From positions 1 through 5,314 of the forward strand of contig CAKRLN010000167.1 in assembly GCA_934359535.1 (NCBI GenBank): DNA of 5,314 nt, in the 5' to 3' direction. The notes beneath the pieces are model-generated. The model had not been told where the DNA came from. It saw only the letters and a list, made by a program, of their open reading frames with translations, and did no database searches. The first letter of the stretch is position 1. The number at the start of each line of letters is the position of its first letter. The position numbers and the translations under genes were made by a program. Positions 1-5,314 of this stretch are shown here, one piece after another. Source of the DNA: an uncultured Lachnospiraceae bacterium (GTDB taxonomy: Bacteria > Bacillota > Clostridia > Lachnospirales > Lachnospiraceae).

Positions 1-1427
1 ATCATACACTTGCAAGCTCCTTAATTGGATTTACCGGATCTGGGAATATCGGAGCGGCGGGACTGGAGAATTATTATAATGATACCTTAAATGGAATCAA
101 TGGGCGTGAGTATGGATATCTCAATTCAGACAATGATTTCGAGAAAACGGTAATTAATGCCAAGGATGGAAAAACGCTTGTTGCAACGATCGATGCCAAT
201 ATCCAGTCAATTGTGGAGGATAAGATCAAGCAGTACAACGAAATGTACCGTGATAACTACAGAGAAGGGGCAGGGAGTACGAATACCGGAGTGCTTGTCA
301 TGAACCCGAATACCGGAGAAGTGCTTGCCATGGCGAACTATCCGAACTTTGATCTGGATAATCCAATGGATCTGACGGCGTACTATTCACAGGAACAGAT
401 TGATGCCATGTCTGATGATGAGAGTATGGAGCTTTTAAATAAGCTCTGGCAGAACTATTGCGTTACAAGTACGTTTGAACCGGGATCTGTACAGAAGCCA
501 TTTACGATTGCAACAGGTCTTGATACGGGAACAGTTACCGATGATATGACCTTTGACTGTGATGGTGGAGAGGAATTTGACGGCCGTATTATCGGCTGTG
601 TAAAACGTTCCGGACATGGCCTGGAGACGGTGCGACAGGCACTTATGAACTCCTGTAACGATGCATTGATGCAGATGTCCTATAGGATCGGGGCAGAGAA
701 TTTTGTCAGATACCAGTCTTCCTATGGCTTTGGGTTGAAAACAAACATTGATCTTCCCGGCGAAGCAAATACATCGACTCTGGTTTATACGCTCGATAAT
801 ATGAAGCCGGTCGATCTTGCAACGAACTCCTTCGGACAGAACTATAATACGACAATGATCCAGCTTGGAAGTGCGTTTTGTTCCCTGATTAATGGAGGAA
901 CGTATTACCAGCCACATGTAGTGAGGAAGATTATCGATGCGGATGGCAATACGATCCAGACGATTGATCCGACTGTTGTAAAAGAGACCGTTTCTGCTTC
1001 CACAAGCAGACAGATCAAGGATTATATGTACAGCGTTGTTTCCGAGGGAACTGGTAAGATGGCCAAGCTTGATGGCTATTCCATGGGTGGAAAAACTGGT
1101 ACCGCAGAGAAGCTGCCGCGTGGAAACGGCAAGTATGTCGTATCCTATATCGGATATGTTCCGCAGGAGAACCCGCAGCTTATGATCTATGTCGTAGTCG
1201 ATGAGCCGAATGTGGAGGATCAGTCCCACGGTGCATTTGCGATGAATATTTCAAGAGAGATCTTAAAGGAAGTGCTTCCTTATCTGAACATTTATCCGGA
1301 TGAGGAACAGAAGGGAACCAATGCAGAATACGGAATTACCGGAACCGATGTAACGAAAAAGAGCACAGAAGCCGGACAGCAGGCACAAAATGCGGATAAT
1401 CCGGTTGATGAGAACGCAGGACAATAA
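1..1427 (+). CDS. Class B penicillin-binding protein (peptidoglycan transpeptidase), 5' end missing
   Basis: This gene encodes a membrane-anchored DD-transpeptidase that cross-links peptidoglycan outside the membrane. The frame is open from position 3 to a TAA at 1425-1427, giving 474 visible residues. The N-terminal tail, membrane anchor and most of the dimerisation domain lie upstream. Visible residues 1-60 are the end of that domain (LIGFTGSGNIGAAGLE). The transpeptidase domain follows with all three motifs intact: SVQK at 486-497, with the catalytic Ser at 486-488; SCN at 651-659; KTGT at 1092-1103. A Cys pair (558-560 and 597-599) lies between the first two motifs, as in SpoVD-type proteins. 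After PYLNI comes a hydrophilic tail of about 45 residues rich in Gln, Asn, Thr and Glu, with no PASTA domain. The GTG at 213 is an internal valine, not a start. Being first of a tandem PBP pair in a dcw cluster suggests the division PBP (FtsI/PbpB role), but that assignment is inference. Family confidence is very high. Confidence 0.95.
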   Translation, partial: HTLASSLIGFTGSGNIGAAGLENYYNDTLNGINGREYGYLNSDNDFEKTVINAKDGKTLVATIDANIQSIVEDKIKQYNEMYRDNYREGAGSTNTGVLVMNPNTGEVLAMANYPNFDLDNPMDLTAYYSQEQIDAMSDDESMELLNKLWQNYCVTSTFEPGSVQKPFTIATGLDTGTVTDDMTFDCDGGEEFDGRIIGCVKRSGHGLETVRQALMNSCNDALMQMSYRIGAENFVRYQSSYGFGLKTNIDLPGEANTSTLVYTLDNMKPVDLATNSFGQNYNTTMIQLGSAFCSLINGGTYYQPHVVRKIIDADGNTIQTIDPTVVKETVSASTSRQIKDYMYSVVSEGTGKMAKLDGYSMGGKTGTAEKLPRGNGKYVVSYIGYVPQENPQLMIYVVVDEPNVEDQSHGAFAMNISREILKEVLPYLNIYPDEEQKGTNAEYGITGTDVTKKSTEAGQQAQNADNPVDENAGQ

Positions 1428-1436
1428 GAGAAACGT

Positions 1437-1491
1437 ATACCCCCGGAAATGCTTACATAAGATATGATAAGGCATTTTGTGGGGGTATTTT
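1437..1491 (+). terminator. Terminator-like hairpin between the two PBP genes
   Basis: ATACCCCC (1437-1444) pairs perfectly with GGGGGTAT (1481-1488). After a small internal loop, AAATGC (1447-1452) can pair with GCATTT (1472-1477). A further CTTA/TAAG pairing (1452-1455 with 1468-1471) is possible with a one-base bulge. A short T run (1488-1491), then GCTT, follows the 3' arm. It lies just after the first PBP's stop codon, as an intrinsic terminator would. The T run is short and no clear promoter follows, so it may be a leaky terminator or attenuator, or an RNA-processing or stability element. It contains the ATG at 1464, which bears on where the next gene starts. Confidence 0.6.
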
Positions 1492-3242
1492 GCTTGGAGA
1501 GAAATAAAACACGGATACGGAAAAAAATCTTTGTGTTTTTTCTCATGGTTCTTGCGATGATCCTGTTTCTTGCAGGACGTCTTGTCTATCTTATGATCTT
1601 TTGTTCGGATTATTATACAGAAAATGCAAGACAACTGCACCAGAGAGAGCGTGACATTAAGGCGGCAAGGGGAAAAATCCTTGATGTCAACGGAAAGGTG
1701 CTTGCGTCGAATACCTCGGTTTGTACCATTTCGGTTATCCACAACCAGATAAAGGATCCGGAAGGGGTGATCCGTATGCTTACCGCAGAGCTTGGTCTTT
1801 CAGAAGAACGTGTGCGCAAGCGTGTCGAGAAGGTTAGTTCTATCGAACGGATCAAAAGTAATGTGGATAAAGAAGCCGGAGACCGTATTCTTTCCTATGG
1901 GATGGATGGCGTGAAGGTGGATGAGGATTATAAGCGTATTTATCCGTATGGAGAGCTTGCATCAAAGGTTCTTGGCTTTACCGGAGGAGATAATCAGGGA
2001 ATCATCGGGCTTGAGGTCAAATATGATGATATTTTACAGGGAACGAATGGAAAAATACTGACAGTCACGGATGCAAGGGGAGTGGAGGTTGACCGTGAGG
2101 GGGAGATGCGAAAGGAAGCGGACAGTGGAAGTAATCTTTATCTTTCTTTGGATTACAATATCCAGTCGTTCTGCGAGCAGGAGGCAGAAAAAGCGATGCT
2201 CCAGAAGGAAGCGGACAGTGTCAGCATTATTGTAATGAATCCGTCAAATGGTGAGATTATGGCAATGGCGGATGTCCCGGAATTTGATTTAAATGCGCCT
2301 TTTACACTGACCGGGGATATGGCACAATTTCAGGGATCAGAAAAAGAAATGGAATATTTGAATAATATGTGGCGGAACCGCTGCGTGTCAGATACCTATG
2401 AACCGGGATCGACCTTTAAGATCATAACAGCAGCGGCAGCGCTCGAATGTGGTGCAGTTACACCGGAGGATACATTCAGCTGTCCAGGCTATATTATGGT
2501 GGAGGACCGGAAGATACGATGTGCAAGAACAACCGGACATGGGGCACAAACGTTTGTCCAGGGAATCGAAAATTCGTGTAATCCGGTCTTTGTCACAGTA
2601 GGACTCCGCATCGGCGCAGAGCGGTTTTATGACTATTTTGGCAGATTTGGTCTCATGCAGAAGACGAATATCGATCTGCCGGGAGAAGCACAGACAATTA
2701 TGCACAGCTTAGACCATATCGGGCTTGTGGAGCTTGCAACGATTTCTTTTGGCCAGTCCTTCCAGATCACGCCGGTTCAGCTTGTGACAACGGTATCCTC
2801 ATTAATCAATGGAGGAAACCGGATCACACCGCATTTTGGAATCCGTGTGGAATCCGCAGACAAAAGCACGGTAAAGACACTTTCCTATGAGGCAAAAGGC
2901 GGGATCTGCAGTGAGAAGACAAGTGAAACAATGCGTGGGCTTTTAGAAAAGGTTGTTTCCGAGGGCGGTGGGAAAAACTGTAAGATTGCAGGCTATGAGA
3001 TTGGTGGAAAGACCGCAACATCCCAGACACTTCCAAGATCTAAGCACCGTTATATCGCCTCATTTCTAGGCTTTGCCCCGGCAGATGACCCGAAGGTTTT
3101 GGTGCTTGTTATTATAAGAAATCCAAGTGGTGTTTATTATGGCGGAACGATCTGTGCACCGGTTGCAAAAGTTATTTTGGAAAATATTCTTCCGTATCTG
3201 GGAATCGAGCGCGGTGAGGCTGCAGAGACAGAAAAAGAGTGA
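1464..3242 (+). CDS. Class B penicillin-binding protein, SpoVD/FtsI type, with KTA active-site variant
   Basis: This is a complete peptidoglycan transpeptidase gene of up to 592 codons. A basic cytoplasmic tail (NKTRIRKK, 14-21) precedes one membrane helix (about 22-46). The N-terminal dimerisation domain follows, with ARGKILDVNG at 68-77 and LGFTGGDNQGIIGLE at 170-184. The transpeptidase domain runs from about 250 to 580: STFK 316-319 (catalytic Ser316), SCN 371-373, and KTAT 516-519 where the family usually has KTGT. Cys340 and Cys353 match the redox-active pair known in B. subtilis SpoVD. The protein ends soon after PYLGIE and has no PASTA domain, whereas B. subtilis SpoVD has one. The start is uncertain. 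ATG 1464 lacks a ribosome binding site and sits inside a hairpin. TTG 1494 starts just after the hairpin, has GGGGG eight bases upstream, and still leaves a normal basic tail. GTG 1479 is a weaker choice. The gene resembles its upstream neighbour throughout, so the two are tandem paralogues. A SpoVD-like sporulation role is possible but unproven. Confidence 0.95.
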   Translation: MIRHFVGVFCLERNKTRIRKKIFVFFLMVLAMILFLAGRLVYLMIFCSDYYTENARQLHQRERDIKAARGKILDVNGKVLASNTSVCTISVIHNQIKDPEGVIRMLTAELGLSEERVRKRVEKVSSIERIKSNVDKEAGDRILSYGMDGVKVDEDYKRIYPYGELASKVLGFTGGDNQGIIGLEVKYDDILQGTNGKILTVTDARGVEVDREGEMRKEADSGSNLYLSLDYNIQSFCEQEAEKAMLQKEADSVSIIVMNPSNGEIMAMADVPEFDLNAPFTLTGDMAQFQGSEKEMEYLNNMWRNRCVSDTYEPGSTFKIITAAAALECGAVTPEDTFSCPGYIMVEDRKIRCARTTGHGAQTFVQGIENSCNPVFVTVGLRIGAERFYDYFGRFGLMQKTNIDLPGEAQTIMHSLDHIGLVELATISFGQSFQITPVQLVTTVSSLINGGNRITPHFGIRVESADKSTVKTLSYEAKGGICSEKTSETMRGLLEKVVSEGGGKNCKIAGYEIGGKTATSQTLPRSKHRYIASFLGFAPADDPKVLVLVIIRNPSGVYYGGTICAPVAKVILENILPYLGIERGEAAETEKE

Positions 3243-3252
3243 CAGGGAACGC

Positions 3253-3281
3253 TTGAATTATAGCGGAAAATAACGTATACT
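3253..3281 (+). promoter_or_regulatory. Predicted sigma-A promoter for murD
   Basis: TTGAAT (3253-3258; four of six match TTGACA) and TATACT (3276-3281; five of six match TATAAT) are separated by exactly 17 bases. Transcription would begin near 3288, giving a leader of about 23 bases that contains the murD ribosome binding site. The promoter begins just after the second PBP's stop codon at 3240-3242. Transcription from upstream may also run through, since I see no terminator in this gap. Confidence 0.6.
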
Positions 3282-3286
3282 TATTT
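3268..3286. repeat. AT-rich inverted repeat over the murD -10 box
   Basis: AAATAA (3268-3273) and TTATTT (3281-3286) are perfect reverse complements separated by seven bases, CGTATAC. The palindrome covers the whole predicted -10 box, so a bound repressor could block RNA polymerase. In AT-rich intergenic DNA a 6+6 match can arise by chance, and no known regulator site was recognised. Confidence 0.35.
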
Positions 3287-3296
3287 AATTGTAGAC

Positions 3297-3301
3297 GGAG
3301 G
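3297..3301 (+). promoter_or_regulatory. murD ribosome binding site
   Basis: GGAGG lies nine bases before the ATG at 3311, within a purine-rich run. It is strong and well placed, and fixes the murD start. It is much better than anything before the second PBP. Confidence 0.85.
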
Positions 3302-3310
3302 AAGAGGAGC

Positions 3311-4672
3311 ATGAATCTTGCAGAAAAAAACGTTCTGGTTGTTGGAACCGGAATCAGCGGAATTGCCGCATGTGAATTATTATTAAAAAAAGAGATCCAG
3401 GTGACTTTGTTTGATGGAAACAAAGACCTGGATCTGGAAAAAGTATACGAAAAAAGTGAAAAATTAAGAAACATTCCTGTTATTCTCGGGGAGATGAGTG
3501 ACGAACAGCTGGAGAGCTTTGACATTGCAGTGTTAAGCCCTGGCGTTCCAACAGATCTTCCGATGGTAAATAAAATGCGCGAGAAGAACATTGCAATCTG
3601 GGGTGAGATTGAGCTTGCCTATGCGTTTGCAAAGGGACGTCTGGCTGCAATCACGGGAACGAACGGAAAGACAACGACAACGGCACTGACTGGTGCAATT
3701 ATGGAGAATTACTATAAGGATGTCAAGGTTGTCGGAAATATCGGAATCCCATATACATCGGTTGCCGCAGATACAACAGAGGAGACCGTTACGGTTGCGG
3801 AGATCAGCAGCTTCCAGCTTGAGACGATCCATGCGTTTCGTCCGGAGGTTTCCGCAATCTTAAATATTACACCGGATCATTTAAACCGCCACCATACCAT
3901 GGAATGCTATATCCGGACCAAAGAAGATATTACAAGAAACCAGATACCGGATGACACCTGTGTACTAAACTATGAGGATGAAGTACTGCGTGCATTTGGG
4001 GAATCGCTTTCTACAAGGGTTGTTTATTTCAGCAGCAAGCGCAGACTGGATAATGGATTTTACCTGGAAGATGGGAATATTTATCAGGCAAAAGACGGCA
4101 AGGCATCCCTTGTGATCCATGTGCATGAATTAAATCTGCTTGGAAACCACAATTATGAGAACGTGATGGCAGCCTGTGCGATCACGACGGCATTTGGTGT
4201 TCCGATGGAGAAGATTGTAGAAGTGTTAAAAACCTTCACGGCTGTTGAACACCGTATTGAATATGTATGTGAGAAGCGTGGAGTAAAATTCTATAACGAT
4301 TCGAAGGGAACAAACCCGGATGCAGCAATTCAGGGAATCCGTGCCATGAACCGTCCGACCTGGCTGATTGGTGGCGGTTATGATAAGCAGTCTGAATATG
4401 ATGAGTGGATCGAAGCGTTTGACGGTAAGGTACGTGGACTTGTTTTAATCGGACAGACGAAGGAGAAGATCGCTGAGTGTGCGAAACGGCATGGATTTAC
4501 GGATGTTGTATTATGTGAGACATTTGAGGAAGCAATTCACTACTGCTATGACCATGCAGTATCCGGGGAAGCAGTGTTACTTTCACCGGCATGTGCAAGC
4601 TGGGGAATGTTTCCGAATTATGAGGAAAGAGGAAGGATCTTTAAGGATATTGTCCGCGGCTTAAAGGAGTAA
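3311..4672 (+). CDS. murD: UDP-N-acetylmuramoyl-L-alanine--D-glutamate ligase
   Basis: MurD is a cytoplasmic enzyme that uses ATP to join D-glutamate to UDP-MurNAc-L-alanine, the second amino acid addition in peptidoglycan precursor synthesis. At 453 residues it has the normal family length. Domain 1 opens with a Rossmann-type loop, VVGTGISG (10-17), that binds the UDP part. The central ATPase domain has the P-loop TGTNGKTTT (115-123), NITPDH (185-190) and, by alignment to Escherichia coli Lys198, a probable carbamylated Lys203. GNHNYENVMAA (278-288), HRIE (314-317) and DSKGTN (330-335) follow. The C-terminal domain has GGGYDK (354-359) and SPACASW (425-431), which belong to the glutamate-binding side. 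Two positions differ from the usual pattern: Asn192 in DHLNRH (commonly DHLDRH) and Gly432 in SWGMF (often SWDxF or SLDxF). Core catalytic motifs are intact, so the enzyme should be active. It has its own promoter and ribosome binding site and is followed two bases later by the SEDS gene, with which it is probably co-transcribed. Confidence 0.98.
   Translation: MNLAEKNVLVVGTGISGIAACELLLKKEIQVTLFDGNKDLDLEKVYEKSEKLRNIPVILGEMSDEQLESFDIAVLSPGVPTDLPMVNKMREKNIAIWGEIELAYAFAKGRLAAITGTNGKTTTTALTGAIMENYYKDVKVVGNIGIPYTSVAADTTEETVTVAEISSFQLETIHAFRPEVSAILNITPDHLNRHHTMECYIRTKEDITRNQIPDDTCVLNYEDEVLRAFGESLSTRVVYFSSKRRLDNGFYLEDGNIYQAKDGKASLVIHVHELNLLGNHNYENVMAACAITTAFGVPMEKIVEVLKTFTAVEHRIEYVCEKRGVKFYNDSKGTNPDAAIQGIRAMNRPTWLIGGGYDKQSEYDEWIEAFDGKVRGLVLIGQTKEKIAECAKRHGFTDVVLCETFEEAIHYCYDHAVSGEAVLLSPACASWGMFPNYEERGRIFKDIVRGLKE
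4663..4669 (+). promoter_or_regulatory. ribosome binding site of the ftsW/spoVE-like gene, inside murD
   Basis: AAAGGAG lies in the last codons of murD, ending just before its TAA (4670-4672) and five bases before the ATG at 4675. The placement suggests translational coupling: ribosomes finishing murD can start the next gene. Confidence 0.8.
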
Positions 4673-4674
4673 AT

Positions 4675-5314
4675 ATGAGAAAGAAGACGACCAGCAGACA
4701 ACCGGAGAAAAAGAGAGCCAGAAAAAATACCGCGCAAAGTGCACCAGAGCAGGTAACGCCGAAGGAGCCGAGATATTTTGACTATAATCTGCTGTTTATC
4801 ATTATCTTTTTGATCTGCTTTGGGCTGGTTATGCTCTATAGCACAAGCTCTTATACGGCTGCCAACAAATTTGGCGATGCAGCCTTTTATCTGAAAAAGC
4901 AGCTGATGGCAATTATCCTTGGGTTTGTATTTCTGTTTCTGCTTGCAAAGATCCCGTATACGTTCTGGAAGAAGTTTTCCGTGCTTGCATATCTGCTGTC
5001 CGCAGGACTCTGTGGAGCGGTTATTGTGGCAGGACAAAACTATAATGGATCCCAGAGATGGCTGCAGATCGGACCAGTTTCGTTCCAGCCGTCCGAGTTT
5101 GCAAAAATTGCCATGATCTTATTCCTGGCGGCATTTATTGAGCGGATTCCGAAGCAGATGGGAAAGTTTTCTTCTATTATTAAGGTGTTTGTAATTCTGC
5201 TTCCAATCCTTATCATTATTGCGATCAGCAACTTAAGTACGGCAATTATTGTAGCTGGAATTGCGGTCTGCATGATGTTTGTGGCAAGCCCGAAATACAG
5301 CCATTTTGTGGCCC
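4675..5314 (+). CDS. ftsW: SEDS-family glycosyltransferase (FtsW or SpoVE), 3' end missing
   Basis: SEDS proteins are polytopic membrane enzymes that polymerise lipid II into glycan strands together with a class B PBP. FtsW does this at the division septum; SpoVE does it for the spore cortex. The ATG at 4675 has a good ribosome binding site and begins two bases after murD. The frame stays open to the window edge: 213 complete codons, roughly half of a typical protein of the family. A basic cytoplasmic tail of about 35 residues (start MRKKTTSRQPEKKRARK) precedes the first helix (about 37-56). Further hydrophobic segments lie at about 77-92, 101-119, 139-155, 170-184 and 187-204. The family signature NGSQRWLQIGPVSFQPSEFAK spans residues 124-144. 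NLSTA (186-190) stands where many homologues have DLGTA. The gene symbol reflects family and dcw position; FtsW and SpoVE cannot be told apart from this fragment, and the two PBPs upstream fit either. Confidence 0.93.
   Translation, partial: MRKKTTSRQPEKKRARKNTAQSAPEQVTPKEPRYFDYNLLFIIIFLICFGLVMLYSTSSYTAANKFGDAAFYLKKQLMAIILGFVFLFLLAKIPYTFWKKFSVLAYLLSAGLCGAVIVAGQNYNGSQRWLQIGPVSFQPSEFAKIAMILFLAAFIERIPKQMGKFSSIIKVFVILLPILIIIAISNLSTAIIVAGIAVCMMFVASPKYSHFVA

Noticed and set aside
435..1229. 264-codon open frame on the minus strand inside the first PBP
   Set aside because: It lies entirely opposite a well-conserved transpeptidase domain, its translation is rich in Cys, His, Arg and Ile with no recognisable motif, and nothing supports its expression. 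It is a shadow of the coding strand.
1432..1440. AACGTATAC also occurs at 3272-3280, once after each PBP gene
   Set aside because: The match is only nine bases. At 1432 it has no -35 box at a workable distance, and at 3272 it is explained by the murD -10 box. The flanks do not match, so it is probably chance.
1449..1460. Tiny open frame ATG CTT ACA TAA as a leader peptide
   Set aside because: Three codons with no ribosome binding site inside the hairpin stem; most simply part of the stem sequence.
1463..1468. TATGAT as a -10 box for the second PBP
   Set aside because: The bases 17 upstream are CCCCCG, nothing like a -35 box, there is no extended -10 TG, and the sequence lies in the hairpin's apical part.
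1263..1742. 159-codon minus-strand open frame across the PBP-PBP junction
   Set aside because: It crosses the hairpin and overlaps both PBP genes on the opposite strand. The translation is Cys- and His-rich without a domain.
3172..3591. 139-codon minus-strand open frame over the murD promoter region
   Set aside because: It overlaps the second PBP's end and murD's start, both secure genes, and its translation shows no motif.
4479..4664. 61-codon plus-strand open frame inside murD
   Set aside because: It is in another frame of a conserved MurD C-terminal domain, with no separate ribosome binding site of note.

Overview
The window is a piece of a division and cell-wall (dcw) gene cluster from a low-to-moderate GC, Gram-positive, probably anaerobic Firmicute. 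The style of the proteins (two tandem class B penicillin-binding proteins ending in PYLNI/PYLGI, a MurD with SPACASW, an FtsW with NLSTA) suggests Clostridia, most likely a Lachnospiraceae-like organism. That placement is from memory of the families, not from a search. All four genes are on the + strand.

Layout. Positions 1-1427 hold the 3' part of a class B PBP whose start lies upstream of the window. A long hairpin with a short T run follows at 1437-1491. A second, complete class B PBP (1464 or 1494 to 3242) is a diverged paralogue of the first. A 68-base gap (3243-3310) carries a good sigma-A-type promoter with a palindrome over its -10 box, then a strong ribosome binding site for murD (3311-4672). 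Two bases after murD, a SEDS-family gene (ftsW or spoVE) starts at 4675 and runs off the right edge.

How the genes work together. MurD adds D-glutamate to UDP-MurNAc-L-Ala in the cytoplasm. The SEDS protein polymerises lipid II into glycan, and class B PBPs are its transpeptidase partners that cross-link the strands. Having two PBPs beside one SEDS gene resembles the Bacillus subtilis order pbpB-spoVD-murE-mraY-murD-spoVE, where one PBP serves division and the other the spore cortex. Here murE and mraY are missing from the usual place between the second PBP and murD.

No mobile element, CRISPR array, RNA gene or foreign island is visible, and I see no new system here. The points worth a second look are local: a terminator-like hairpin that contains the apparent start codon of the second PBP, a KTG-to-KTA change in that PBP's active site, a separate promoter for murD, and the absence of mraY and murE.
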